Source of the DNA: Caulobacteraceae bacterium UBA3198
GTDB lineage: Bacteria > Pseudomonadota > Alphaproteobacteria > Caulobacterales > Caulobacteraceae
Direction of reading: 5' to 3'
NCBI GenBank assembly: GCA_002363865.1
Contig: DEWY01000013.1
Coordinates: 248,001-312,000 of the forward strand
DNA: 64,000 bases
The notes beneath the pieces were generated by a model. That model saw nothing but the letters and a program-made list of their open reading frames with translations, was not told where the DNA came from and searched no databases. The position numbers were made by a program, and so were the translations under genes. Numbering within the stretch: the stretch's first letter is position 1; every line of letters starts with the position of its first letter. Below are positions 44,075-53,163 of this stretch, piece after piece.

Positions 44075-45028
44075 CTAAGACGCTTTCGTCGACATCTCAT
44101 TGCGCGCCATCCAGCCTTCGATCGCCCCGACCAGGGCGCAACTGCGATAGAGGCGGATCAGGTTCATCTCGTTGGTGGGCGCGAGGGTCTCGGCGAAGGA
44201 CAGGAGGGTCTGGGCGGGCATGATGTAGCCGCCCTCCACCTGCCGACAGATATCCTGGTCAGCCAACCGGCTCAGACGCCGCCGGGTGGTTTCGAAAGGC
44301 ACGCCTGTCTCGCGGGCGAGGGCCGCGACGCTGATCGGGATCTTGAGGGCGTCGGGGATGACCGGTCCGCCTTCGTAAGACGCGGTCTCCTGATTCCTCG
44401 CATCGCCCAGGCCCGCCGTGTTCAGATGGCTGAGGTGAAGAACCAGCAGCAGGTTCATATAGTCGCCGCATAGCAGGCGCATCTCACCGCCGACCCGCAG
44501 GGCGTAGCTGGTGAAAAAGCGGACCACCGCACGATAGGGATGTTCCGGCGGATGATAGGGCGGGGGCGGCAGGGGACGGTCGTCGAAATAGCCCAGATCC
44601 ACCAGCCGCCAGTAGGTGTGTTCGGCCAGGGCGTCGACGGCGACCACGGCCGCGGCGTTGGCTGGGGTGTGAAAATAGGACTCCGGGATGATCACGCCCG
44701 CTGAGTCGGCGACGATGACCCCTTGGGCCTTCAGGCGATTGACCCGGCGGCGAACGGTCTCGAACCGGAGATCCAGGCTGTCGGCCACCCGGCTGATGCT
44801 GACGCGCCGCCGCGCCGCGTCAGGGGGTGGTCGATCCAGAGGCCCAAACGCCACCTGTGCGTCGAGTCCGGCGGTCACAGGGTCGACATTGGCCTGGATA
44901 ATGGTCGCCACCAGCAGGGCGTCCATTGGGTCCAGGCTTTTGTCCCGACCCTGCCACATGGCCAGCAGAGCCGCGCGGGTGATGTTCAGCGCGGCGGACT
45001 CGACGGGGGTGAGGGGCGCGGGGGGCAT
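44075..45028 (-). CDS. Hypothetical protein with two winged-helix domains
   Basis: This 317-residue protein holds two copies of a helix-turn-helix of the same type. The first is ISRVADSLDLRFETVRRRVN, RLKAQGVIV (about residues 76-106). The second is VAALARETGVPFETTRRRLS, RLADQDI (about 233-260). The repeated E-T-x-R-R-R-x-x-R-L core shows an internal duplication. A Pro-rich loop (PLPPPPYHPPEHPY) sits between them. I do not recognise a family. It is divergent from the alpha-hydroxy-acid oxidase and may regulate it. Confidence 0.75.
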   Translation of the reverse strand: MPPAPLTPVESAALNITRAALLAMWQGRDKSLDPMDALLVATIIQANVDPVTAGLDAQVAFGPLDRPPPDAARRRVSISRVADSLDLRFETVRRRVNRLKAQGVIVADSAGVIIPESYFHTPANAAAVVAVDALAEHTYWRLVDLGYFDDRPLPPPPYHPPEHPYRAVVRFFTSYALRVGGEMRLLCGDYMNLLLVLHLSHLNTAGLGDARNQETASYEGGPVIPDALKIPISVAALARETGVPFETTRRRLSRLADQDICRQVEGGYIMPAQTLLSFAETLAPTNEMNLIRLYRSCALVGAIEGWMARNEMSTKAS

Positions 45029-45194
45029 GAGCGAGGTCGGGTCCAGGGGCGGGCTCTGGCCACTATGACACTGTCAACCAGAGGATTCGCAAACGGAATT
45101 GGCGGTGGTCGCCAGATGCGGGAATCCTTTGACCTGCCTGGGGCCATCGTGGCTTCGTCACCCTAACAAAAAGCCGACATTGGGAGAGCCGGGC

Positions 45195-46355
45195 ATGGCG
45201 CAGTTTGGAAGCTATCAGAACGAAATCTATCAGGGCGGACTGCGCGGCGTGCTGCCGACCGTGCCGGTGGACTATGCGACCCTGGTCAAGCGCGCCACGG
45301 CGGCCATGCCCGACCATGTGCTGAACTACGTCCAGGGCGGCTGTGGCGACGAGTTCACCCAGGATCAGAATGCGCTCGCCTTCCATCACTGGGGCATGGT
45401 TCCGCGGATGATGGTCGAGACCAGCGTGCGCGACCTGTCGGCGGATCTGTTTGGCCACACCTATCACTCGCCGCTGTTCATGGCGCCGATCGGGGTGACC
45501 GCCATGTGCAGCCAGGATCAACACGGTGACATCGCCGCGGCTCAGGCTTCGGCCATGACCGGCGTGCCCATGGTGGTCTCCACCCTGGGCAATGACACGA
45601 TGGAGGATGTGGCCCCGCACCTGGGCGCTACGCCGGGCTTCTTCCAGCTCTACACCCCGCGCAACAAGGAGCTGGCCGAGAGCCTGATAACCCGGGCCGA
45701 GGCGGCCGGTTATCGCGGCATCATCGTCACCCTGGACACCTGGGTGACCGGCTTCCGGCCGCGCGACCTGAACGCCGGCAACTTCCCGCAGCTGCGCGGC
45801 CATGTGCTGAAGAACTACACGGCCGATCCGGTCTTCCAGAAACTGCTCGGCAAGGACGCCTCGGCCTCGCCGGCCGAGGCCGTGGCCCTGTGGGGCGCGC
45901 TGTTTGGCCGGCCCATGCTGTGGGAGGACATCGCCTGGCTGAAGTCAGTGACCAAGCTGCCGATCATCCTGAAGGGCATCTGCCACCCCGACGATGCGCG
46001 CAAGGCCGTCGATCTGGGGGCAGACGGCATCTATTGTTCCAACCACGGCGGCCGGCAGGCCAATGGCGGCATCGCGGCCATCGACATGCTGCCCGATGTG
46101 GTCAAGGCCAGCGGCGACGTGCCCGTTTGGTTCGACTCCGGCGTCCGCTCAGGCTCCGACGTGGTCAAGGCCCTGGCCATGGGCGCTTCGGCCGTCGGCG
46201 TCGGCCGCCCCTTCGTCTATGGCCTGGCCCTGGACGGGGCGGCCGGCGCCGCCCACGTGCTGAAGTGCATCCTGGCCGAAGCCGACCTCTTCATGGCCGT
46301 CAACGGCATGCCGACCCTGGCCGACCTGCGGCGCGAAGGCGTGCGGCGGCTCTGA
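45195..46355 (+). CDS. FMN-dependent alpha-hydroxy-acid oxidase (lactate 2-monooxygenase-like)
   Basis: This 386-residue TIM-barrel flavoenzyme has the family motif GIYCSNHGGRQANGGIAAID with the catalytic His. The conserved FMN-binding LFMAPIGVTAMCSQDQHGD and the phosphate-binding GVRSGSDVVKALAMGASAVG are also present. It would oxidise lactate or a similar 2-hydroxy acid. The lactate 2-monooxygenase-like group is suggested by length and by VTLDTWVTGFRPRDLN. ATG 45195 has GGGAGAG upstream. Confidence 0.9.
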   Translation: MAQFGSYQNEIYQGGLRGVLPTVPVDYATLVKRATAAMPDHVLNYVQGGCGDEFTQDQNALAFHHWGMVPRMMVETSVRDLSADLFGHTYHSPLFMAPIGVTAMCSQDQHGDIAAAQASAMTGVPMVVSTLGNDTMEDVAPHLGATPGFFQLYTPRNKELAESLITRAEAAGYRGIIVTLDTWVTGFRPRDLNAGNFPQLRGHVLKNYTADPVFQKLLGKDASASPAEAVALWGALFGRPMLWEDIAWLKSVTKLPIILKGICHPDDARKAVDLGADGIYCSNHGGRQANGGIAAIDMLPDVVKASGDVPVWFDSGVRSGSDVVKALAMGASAVGVGRPFVYGLALDGAAGAAHVLKCILAEADLFMAVNGMPTLADLRREGVRRL

Positions 46356-46374
46356 GCGCCGCCGCAGCCCCGGC

Positions 46375-47421
46375 CTATTCGGTATAGAGCGCGCGCAGGC
46401 GCTGGATATCGGCGGCGTCGACCTCCAGTTCGGCGGCCAGGTAGCCTTCGACACCCCCATAGCGCCGGTCGATCTCGGCGAAGAAGGCCTCCAGATAGGG
46501 GCGCTCGACCCCGCCGAGGACCTCGAGAACTTCGGGCGGCATGCCGGCCATGGGGCCTGAGTCCCCCGACATCCTGTGGTGCTGGTTGGACAGCAGGAAG
46601 TCCTCGATCACCGTCTCCCGCGGCACGCCCAGGGCCGAAAGGATCAGCGCAGTCTGCACGCCGGTCCGGTCCTTGCCGGCCGAGCAGTGGTAGAGGATGG
46701 CCCCGTCGTCGCCCTCCAGCAGTTCAGCGAAGACGGCGCGGAACTGGCCCTTATGGCTGTCGACCACGGCCGGGTAGAAGGAGGTCATGGCCGCCCGCAC
46801 CTTTTCAGCGGAAGGGCCATCGGCGAAGGCGGCCATGAAGGCCGAGATGTCCATGTCGTAGTCGAGGCTGGCCATGGTCGCGCCGGTGTCTGGCCAACGG
46901 GTCGGCTCCGAACGACGCTCATCCACCGAGCGCAGATCATAGACATAGCGGATGTCGAGCTTGCGGATCTTCTCCAGATCCTGCGGCGTCAGGCCCGACA
47001 GGGCGGCGGACCGATAGATCTTGCCCCAGCGGACGAACCGGCCGTCGGTGGTCTCATAGCCGCCCACGTCGCGGAAGTTCATGGCGCCGTCCAGCGGCAC
47101 CAGCCGCTCGGCCAGGCGGTAGCGGGTCCCATCGGCCGCCTGCAGAATGAAGTATTGGCGGGCCGCCGCCGAGGCCGGCGTCAGGCTGTGGCGGCCGTCG
47201 GCGTCGGCTTTCGAGACCAGGGTCATCTGATCCAGCGGGGCCTGGGGGTCCTGACCCATGAAGACGTCGACCGCCGCGCCATTGGTCTCGGTCCAGGACA
47301 GGGCCAGGGCGCCGTCCTGCGCCCTATGGGCCTGGGCGTTGACGATGGCGGCCTGGGTTGTTCCGGCAAAGAGCCAGAGCGCGGAAATCAGGGCGCCGCG
47401 GCGGGCGATCGAGCGCATCAT
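46375..47421 (-). CDS. Secreted tyrosine-phosphatase-like protein
   Basis: This 348-residue protein has a signal peptide (residues 1-24, ending TQA-AIV), an N-terminal beta domain (about 25-105) and a tyrosine phosphatase domain. The PTP signature HCSAGKDRTG is at 245-254, with the nucleophile Cys246 and Arg252. This is the Y_phosphatase3 / lipid-phosphatase-like form. The catalytic Asp lies upstream in the DYDMDIS region. It is probably periplasmic and follows the TonB receptor by 15 bases in the same unit. Confidence 0.9.
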   Translation of the reverse strand: MMRSIARRGALISALWLFAGTTQAAIVNAQAHRAQDGALALSWTETNGAAVDVFMGQDPQAPLDQMTLVSKADADGRHSLTPASAAARQYFILQAADGTRYRLAERLVPLDGAMNFRDVGGYETTDGRFVRWGKIYRSAALSGLTPQDLEKIRKLDIRYVYDLRSVDERRSEPTRWPDTGATMASLDYDMDISAFMAAFADGPSAEKVRAAMTSFYPAVVDSHKGQFRAVFAELLEGDDGAILYHCSAGKDRTGVQTALILSALGVPRETVIEDFLLSNQHHRMSGDSGPMAGMPPEVLEVLGGVERPYLEAFFAEIDRRYGGVEGYLAAELEVDAADIQRLRALYTE

Positions 47422-47436
47422 GTTCGGATCTCCAGG

Positions 47437-50016
47437 TCAGTAGGTGAAGCGGAGGCCGGCCATCCAGCGGGCGCCGATCTGTTCGACTTCGGTGGGGAAG
47501 TCCTCTGAGCCCTCGTAGGCCACATAGACTTCGTCGGTGAGGTTGTTGGCGTCGAGGAAGACGCTGAGGCGCTCGTTGACGGCGTAGCGCAGGGACAGGT
47601 CCAGGCTCTCGGTGGCCGCCCGGAACTCGCCCGAGCCGAGGCCGCCGATGGTGTCCTGCCAGTCGTCGCGCCACTGGTAGCTCAGCCGGGCCGAGAGGCC
47701 GTACTTCTCGTAGAAGAGCGAGGTGTTGAGGATGCGCTCCGAGGTGCCGGGGAACTGCTCGGTACGGCCGTCCTGCGTCTCGAAGTCACCCTTCAGGAAG
47801 GTGACATTGCCCTGGAAGCCCAGGCCGCTCCAGGCGCCAGGCAGGAAGTCGAACTGCTGCAGGTAGGCCAACTCCAGGCCGTAGAGCTTGCCGCGACCGC
47901 CATTGAGGGTGGTGGTGTAGTCATAGCCGGTCCTGTCGACGCCGGTCGCGTCGAAGCGGTCGTCCGTCACCTTCGAGACGGTGTCGTAAAGGACATTGTC
48001 CACCGACCGGTAGAAGGCGCTGACCGAGGCGAGGCCCGCGCCGCTGAGATAGCGTTCATAGGCTCCATCGAGGCCGATGGTGCGTTCCGGCTCCAGGGTC
48101 GGGTTGCCCCCGGTGACGCTGCGGCTGATGTCATTGATCGAGGCGCCGGCGCGGACCGTGCCAAAGGACGGGCGGGCGATGCCGGTGGAGAGCGCCAGAC
48201 GCAGCACCGTATCGGCGTCCAGGTCGTACTTCACATTGATGCTGGGGAAGATCGAGGTGTCTTCGTTCTCGTAGGAGACGGGGGTGGAGACCGTCCCGGC
48301 GGTCAGGAAGCCGTCGATGGTCTGCTCGAAGCGCTCGATCCGGGCGCCGGCGACGATCTGGGCGGCGCCCACCTCCCACTTGGCCGAACCATAGGCCGCC
48401 AGCAGCTTCTCGCCGATCTCGTAGCGACTCTCGGGCGGGTTATTGCGGGCCGGATCATAGAGGCCGGCGGCTTGCAGGCGATCCAGCAGGGCCTTCAGGT
48501 CCTGCCGCATGGCCTTGTTGTCCACATAGTTGACGTCAAACCCGCGGGCGAAGCCGCTGGTCCATGGGGTGTTGGTGACATAGTCCACGGCGCTGAAGCT
48601 GGCCCCGATCCGCGGCAGAAGCGCGGGCAGGACAAGGGTGTTGCTCTGCGACAGCAGGTTGCCGCTCACCTGGCGATCATCGAACTCCGCGCCCAGGCGC
48701 AGGGTGACCGGCATGGCGCCGACCATGGCTTCGCGCTCAGCATCGATCTTGTAGACGAAGGACTCCGAGGTCACCGCGCCTTCCAGCGGAAGCGCGATGT
48801 TCACCGGGAAGGCGGTCTGGTTCAGGGCGCTCAGCGGCGCGCCGCGGACGAAGCTGCCCGGCGTCGCGCCAGGGACGGTGGTGGCCAGCGACAGGGTCGG
48901 GAACTTAGCGTTGCTGCGATCATAGATCACCGAGGCCCGCTGCAGGGGCGAGCCCTGCTGGGCCAGGATCAGCGGCAGCTCGGTGGTGTTCTCGGTCTCG
49001 GTGTAGTTCAGCCGCCATTCCAGGTTCCAGGCGTTCAGCTGATGATCGCCGCCAAGGGTGTTCAGCCAGTTGGAGTTGCCATAGTCGCCGTCATTGAAGG
49101 TGCCGCGATAGGGGACGCCCACCAGGTCGCCGCCGCTCAGGGAGCGGGTGCCGCCCGAGGCCGAGCTGAGCTGGAACACGTACTGGTCGCGCTGCTCGTT
49201 GTCCTTGAACTCTGTGTAGAGGGTCTTGGCGAACAGGCGGTGATCGTCATTGGGACGGAATTCGACGCCGAACAGGCCGCCATTGCTTTCGCGGACCAGA
49301 CGGTAGCTGCGGATGTCCAGGATGGTGGGACCGACGGCGTCATAGGCGAACTCGCGGTTGTCGGTCACCTGTTCGCGGCTGTAGTGCGAGCCGGCCAGGA
49401 TCACGCCGAATTGGTCGCCGGACCAGGAGGCGCGCATGGCGTACTGCTCCTGCTGCCCGCCGCCCAAGTCCATCTCGCCCAGACCGACGTCGCCGGAGAG
49501 GGCGAAACCGGCCTTATCAAAGGGGGAGAAGGTCCGCAGGTTCACCCGCGCCACGATGGCTTCGGCCGACAGATCGGGGGTGAGCGACTTGTTGACCTCC
49601 AGGGCGCTCAGGATGACCGCCGGGACGGCGTCGAAGCGGAAGGCCCGCTGGCCGCCGCCCTCATCCACGCCGATGGCGTTGATTCCGTCGATGGACACGC
49701 TGGTCCAGCGGTTGGGCGCGCCGCGCACCTGAATGTAGCGCTCCTGGCCCTGGTCGCGCTGCACGGCCACCGAGGGGATGCGCGCTAGGGCCGCGGCGGA
49801 GTTCTGATCGGGGAACTGACCCACCGTATCGGCGGCGATGACGCTGACCAGATTCTCAGCATTGCGCTGTTCCACGAGCGCCGCCCGTTGGCTGCCGACG
49901 ATCGAGCCGGTCACCACCAGTTCGTCGAGTTGAGTGTCCTGGGCCTGAACGGCGCCGGACCAGAGAACAGCGCCGCCCATGAGGGTCGACGCCAGCAGGA
50001 GATGTTTGCGAGTCAC
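47437..50016 (-). CDS. TonB-dependent receptor
   Basis: This 859-residue outer-membrane receptor starts at GTG 50016, with the signal peptide ending at AVQA-QDT (about residue 22). The plug domain has AENLVSVIAADTVGQFPDQN and RIPSVAVQRDQGQERYIQVR, which are typical of the TonB-Xanth-Caul group. It has barrel strands to the end, closing with GARWMAGLRFTY. It should import a large nutrient or sugar across the outer membrane. It is followed by the secreted phosphatase and faces a double TetR gene, which suggests a substrate-specific transport locus. Confidence 0.92.
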   Translation of the reverse strand: MTRKHLLLASTLMGGAVLWSGAVQAQDTQLDELVVTGSIVGSQRAALVEQRNAENLVSVIAADTVGQFPDQNSAAALARIPSVAVQRDQGQERYIQVRGAPNRWTSVSIDGINAIGVDEGGGQRAFRFDAVPAVILSALEVNKSLTPDLSAEAIVARVNLRTFSPFDKAGFALSGDVGLGEMDLGGGQQEQYAMRASWSGDQFGVILAGSHYSREQVTDNREFAYDAVGPTILDIRSYRLVRESNGGLFGVEFRPNDDHRLFAKTLYTEFKDNEQRDQYVFQLSSASGGTRSLSGGDLVGVPYRGTFNDGDYGNSNWLNTLGGDHQLNAWNLEWRLNYTETENTTELPLILAQQGSPLQRASVIYDRSNAKFPTLSLATTVPGATPGSFVRGAPLSALNQTAFPVNIALPLEGAVTSESFVYKIDAEREAMVGAMPVTLRLGAEFDDRQVSGNLLSQSNTLVLPALLPRIGASFSAVDYVTNTPWTSGFARGFDVNYVDNKAMRQDLKALLDRLQAAGLYDPARNNPPESRYEIGEKLLAAYGSAKWEVGAAQIVAGARIERFEQTIDGFLTAGTVSTPVSYENEDTSIFPSINVKYDLDADTVLRLALSTGIARPSFGTVRAGASINDISRSVTGGNPTLEPERTIGLDGAYERYLSGAGLASVSAFYRSVDNVLYDTVSKVTDDRFDATGVDRTGYDYTTTLNGGRGKLYGLELAYLQQFDFLPGAWSGLGFQGNVTFLKGDFETQDGRTEQFPGTSERILNTSLFYEKYGLSARLSYQWRDDWQDTIGGLGSGEFRAATESLDLSLRYAVNERLSVFLDANNLTDEVYVAYEGSEDFPTEVEQIGARWMAGLRFTY

Positions 50017-50241
50017 GAGGTTTGCCCCACCCGAAATGATGTGGCGAAGCCCTATCAGTCGAACGAATGTACATATTGACGATCCGGTGAACCTTTCGCG
50101 AATTGTCCATGAAGTGGGGTGCTGTAAGGCCGTATGGCGTCCCGCCTCTGACGCCCGGCCTGCCATTCGCGCGCCGGCCTCAAAAAACGAAACGGTCGTA
50201 CACGGGGTAGCCGTGGGCCGGGCCTTCGCTATGATCGGGCC

Positions 50242-51474
50242 ATGCCCCTGAGCGCCACCTCGATCATGGCCCGCGAGCGGTTGATCGCCGCGGCCGCCGA
50301 ACTCATCGCCACCCGAGGCGTGCGCAGCGTGACGGCGCGGACCTTGGCCGACATCACCGGCCAGAGCGCCTCGGCGGTGAACTATCATTTCGAAGGCCGG
50401 GAGGGCTTGCTCGCCGCCACCTTCGATGCGGCGGCCGCCGAAGCCTCAGCTTGGCGGGTGGGCTGGGTTACGACCCTGGCCGCAGACCCGCCGCGAGAGG
50501 CCTTTCCAGGTTGGTTCCTCGCCCTGACGATGGAGCGAGTCTCGTCAAGGACGGCCTTCCTGGTCCTGCGGGAATTGCGGCATCAGGCGGCCCGTTCGCC
50601 GGTCCATCGCGCCTGGGCCCGGCGGGAGGCCGAGGCGGCCGACCATTTCTGGGCCACGGCCTTGGCGCGGTTTGATCTTCCGGTCGCCGCAGCAGGGGCC
50701 TGCGCTGACTATACCGAAGCTGTCCTGGGCATCCATGGCGGCCCGCCTGATCATCCCGACCAGACGGCCTGGCTTGTGGAGACGACTCAGCGGTTCTGCG
50801 CCCGGCTGGGGGGCGAGCGCGGTCAGGCGTCGGGCTGGGATGGTTGGCGACAGTTCGCGCGCGCGCGGGGTGGGCCAGCGATCCCGCCCAGCCTGGCGGC
50901 CGCGCCGGCCAGCGCTCTGCGGATCGCCGCGTCGGCGGCCGATGTCCTGGGTCGCGAGGGCATGGAGGGGCTGACTCATCGGGCTGTCGCGGCTGATGTC
51001 GGGCTGTCCTTGGCCGCTGTGAGCGGTCACTTCCCCTCCCGCGCCAGCCTGGTGCGGGCCGCCTTCGACCACCTGATCGCCTCGATCCAGGTTGTCCGGA
51101 GCGGCGTGACGCCCGATCTCGCCGACCGCCGACCCCTCGATTTTGTGGCCGCCGAGGCCGCTGAGGCTCTGTTTGATGAGGACGGCGCAGCGTCGCCGGG
51201 GCTGCTGGCGCTGGATGAACTGCTGACGGCGGCGATCCGGGAACCGGATCTCAGGCGGGAAGCGGAGGATCTGCGGGCGTCCCGGGGAGAAAACTCGGCC
51301 AGGCTTCTCCAGGGCATTGAACACGCCACCACACAGGCCGATGGACTGGACGCCCACATCCTGTCGATTGCCACCACGGGCGCGATGCGCTCAGCCTACG
51401 CCCAAGAACCCGCGGCGCGGCGCGCCTGGCTCGCCGCCCGCCTGACCACCTCCGTCGGGAGCCTGTTCAGCTAG
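50242..51474 (+). CDS. Tandem TetR regulator (two TetR domains fused)
   Basis: This 410-residue protein holds two complete TetR/AcrR regulators in one chain. The first DNA-binding domain is at about residues 12-55 (AAAELIATRGVRSVTARTLA, SASAVNYHFEGREGL). The second is at about 228-272 (AASAADVLGREGMEGLTHRA, LSLAAVSGHFPSRASLV). Each is followed by a ligand domain of about 150 residues. TetR proteins are usually single-domain dimers of about 200 residues, so this is a fusion. It is divergent from the TonB receptor-phosphatase unit with a 225-base gap, and likely controls it. Confidence 0.88.
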   Translation: MPLSATSIMARERLIAAAAELIATRGVRSVTARTLADITGQSASAVNYHFEGREGLLAATFDAAAAEASAWRVGWVTTLAADPPREAFPGWFLALTMERVSSRTAFLVLRELRHQAARSPVHRAWARREAEAADHFWATALARFDLPVAAAGACADYTEAVLGIHGGPPDHPDQTAWLVETTQRFCARLGGERGQASGWDGWRQFARARGGPAIPPSLAAAPASALRIAASAADVLGREGMEGLTHRAVAADVGLSLAAVSGHFPSRASLVRAAFDHLIASIQVVRSGVTPDLADRRPLDFVAAEAAEALFDEDGAASPGLLALDELLTAAIREPDLRREAEDLRASRGENSARLLQGIEHATTQADGLDAHILSIATTGAMRSAYAQEPAARRAWLAARLTTSVGSLFS

Positions 51475-51489
51475 GGCTGAGGCGCGGCG

Positions 51490-52287
51490 CTACCCCCCGC
51501 CGGTTCCGCGCTGGAAGCTTTCCACGAGGCTGCCCGCGACGAGGCGCCAGCCGTCCACGAGGACGAAGAAGATCAGCTTGAAGGGCAGGGAGACCACCAC
51601 AGGGGGCAGCATCATCATGCCCATGCTCATCAGCACGCTGGCCACCACCAGGTCGATGACCAGGAAGGGGACGAACAGCAGGAAGCCGATCTCGAAGGCG
51701 GTCTTCAGCTCTGAGATCATGAAGGCCGGCGTGACGATACGGAGCGGCAGGTCCTCGACGCTCTGGGGCTGCTCGATGCGCGACAGACGGGCGAACAGGG
51801 CCAGATCCTCCCGGTCCACCTGGGACAGCATGAAGGTCTTCACCGGGGTGGCGGCGGCGTCAAAGGCCTGGGGTAGCTCCATTTCCTGGTCGAGCAGGGG
51901 GCGGATGCCGTCCGCATAGGCCTGCTCGAAGGTGGGCGCCATGATGATGGCGCTGAGGAACAGGGCGAGGCTGATGATCACCGCATTGGGCGGGCTCTGC
52001 TGCAGGCCAAGCGCCGTGCGCAGCAGGGACAGGACCACCACGATCCGCACGAAGGAGGTGGTCATGATGACGATGGACGGCGCCAGCGACAGGACCGTCA
52101 GCAGGCCCACCAGCTGGACGACCCGCTCGGTCAGCCCCGCGCCGGTGCCGAGATCGACGTTCAGGGCCTGGGCATGAGCCACTGTCGGGCCGATGATGCT
52201 GACCAGGCTGACGAGGGCGGCCAGGCCGGCGGCGCGACGCCAGTCGGCGGCCGGCAGGGCGGTGAGGGCGCGGAACAACAGGCGCAT
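51490..52287 (-). CDS. fliP: Flagellar export apparatus protein FliP
   Basis: This 265-residue membrane protein has the FliP features: the N-terminal signal-like helix, then VQLVGLLTVLSLAPSIVIMT, SFVRIVVVLSLLRTALGLQQ, and the C-terminal helix pair with FEIGFLLFVPFLVIDLVVAS. It forms the core of the type III export gate with FliQ and FliR. The start at 52287 overlaps the fliO stop by one base (TGATG). Confidence 0.96.
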   Translation of the reverse strand: MRLLFRALTALPAADWRRAAGLAALVSLVSIIGPTVAHAQALNVDLGTGAGLTERVVQLVGLLTVLSLAPSIVIMTTSFVRIVVVLSLLRTALGLQQSPPNAVIISLALFLSAIIMAPTFEQAYADGIRPLLDQEMELPQAFDAAATPVKTFMLSQVDREDLALFARLSRIEQPQSVEDLPLRIVTPAFMISELKTAFEIGFLLFVPFLVIDLVVASVLMSMGMMMLPPVVVSLPFKLIFFVLVDGWRLVAGSLVESFQRGTGGG

Positions 52288-52625
52288 CAGGCGTCGGCCT
52301 TCGGCTTGCGGGCTTTGCGGGGGGGCGACTTGCGGGGGGCGGGCGGCGCGGCCACGGGTGCGGCGGCGGGCGCCGGGGCGTTCAGCACCTGACCTTCCCC
52401 CAGCAGCAGCAGGCGTTCCTCCCCGTCGCAGGAGACGATGAGCAGGCGGCGGCTGGGATCGAGCACCAGGGTTTCGACCACCGCCAGGCGGCGTTCGGCG
52501 CGGGTGGGCGCGAACCTCGCCATGGCCTCGGGCCCGAACCGGCGCAGGGCCACGCCGGCCAGGCCGATCAGGCCGATCGTGATGGCGAGAGCGAAAACCG
52601 CCCGGGCGAAACTGGCGAGATCCAT
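52287..52625 (-). CDS. fliO: Flagellar biosynthesis protein FliO
   Basis: This 112-residue protein has one membrane helix (about residues 9-29) and the FliO pattern RLAVVETLVLDPSRRLLIVS and DGEERLLLLGEG, with a Pro/Ala/Lys-rich tail. It helps assemble the FliP ring. The start is taken at ATG 52625. A GTG three codons upstream is also possible. It runs into fliP by a one-base overlap and faces flgB. Confidence 0.9.
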   Translation of the reverse strand: MDLASFARAVFALAITIGLIGLAGVALRRFGPEAMARFAPTRAERRLAVVETLVLDPSRRLLIVSCDGEERLLLLGEGQVLNAPAPAAAPVAAPPAPRKSPPRKARKPKADA

Positions 52626-52685
52626 GGGGCGCACCTGTCCGGCGCGCGGGCGCCGGTCTTTGAGCCCGGTTTGCCGCCAACACTC

Positions 52686-52700
52686 TTAAGGACCGATTAA
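52686..52700. promoter_or_regulatory. CtrA box between fliO and flgB
   Basis: A perfect TTAA-N7-TTAA (spacer of seven bases, ggaccga) matches the CtrA consensus. It is 23 bases before the flgB start and 60 bases before the fliO start, so it could control both. Its presence supports Caulobacterales and class II flagellar gene regulation. Confidence 0.75.
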
Positions 52701-52723
52701 CCCTGTTTATTCACCATGTTGGC

Positions 52724-53146
52724 ATGAACCTGAGCGACATCCCTCTGTTCTCGATGCTGCGTGGCCGTATGGGCCATCTGGGCGAGCGCCAGCGGCTGAT
52801 CGCCCAGAACGTCGCCAACTCCGAGACCCCTGGCTACACGCCGCAGGATCTGAAGGCCTACAGCTTCCAGGCCCAGATGCGCGGCGTGCAGATGACCCAG
52901 GCGGGCGCGCCGGCCCGCACCCAGGCTGCCCACCTCAGCGGCACGGTCAATCGCACGGCGGCGGCCTCGACCTTCAAGGCCGTCCGCAGCAAGGACTCCG
53001 AGACCACCATGGACGGCAACTCCGTGGTCCTGGAGGAGGAGATGATGAAGATGTCGGAGGCCCGCATGGCCTATGACGCCGCCGTCGGCTTCTACCAGAA
53101 GTCCCTCAACCTGCTGCGCACCGCCGCCCGTCCGCCCGGCCGCTGA
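52724..53146 (+). CDS. flgB: Flagellar proximal rod protein FlgB
   Basis: This 140-residue rod protein has the typical ERQRLIAQNVANSETPGYTP at the N-terminus and VVLEEEMMKMSEARMAYDAA before the C-terminus. It forms the proximal rod with FlgC. The gene is 17 bases from flgC and is preceded by the CtrA box. Confidence 0.95.
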   Translation: MNLSDIPLFSMLRGRMGHLGERQRLIAQNVANSETPGYTPQDLKAYSFQAQMRGVQMTQAGAPARTQAAHLSGTVNRTAAASTFKAVRSKDSETTMDGNSVVLEEEMMKMSEARMAYDAAVGFYQKSLNLLRTAARPPGR

Positions 53147-53163
53147 TCTTCGGAGACTGAGCC

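Noticed and set aside
48472..49788. Open frame of 438 codons opposite the TonB receptor
   Set aside because: Antisense to a receptor with clear plug and barrel, without any recognisable feature.
50067..50074. ATGTACAT palindrome between TonB and TetR genes
   Set aside because: Eight bases is too short to call an operator on its own, although the position is suitable.
50201..50215. CACGG-N5-CCGTG inverted repeat between TonB and TetR genes
   Set aside because: Five-base arms are expected by chance in GC-rich DNA.
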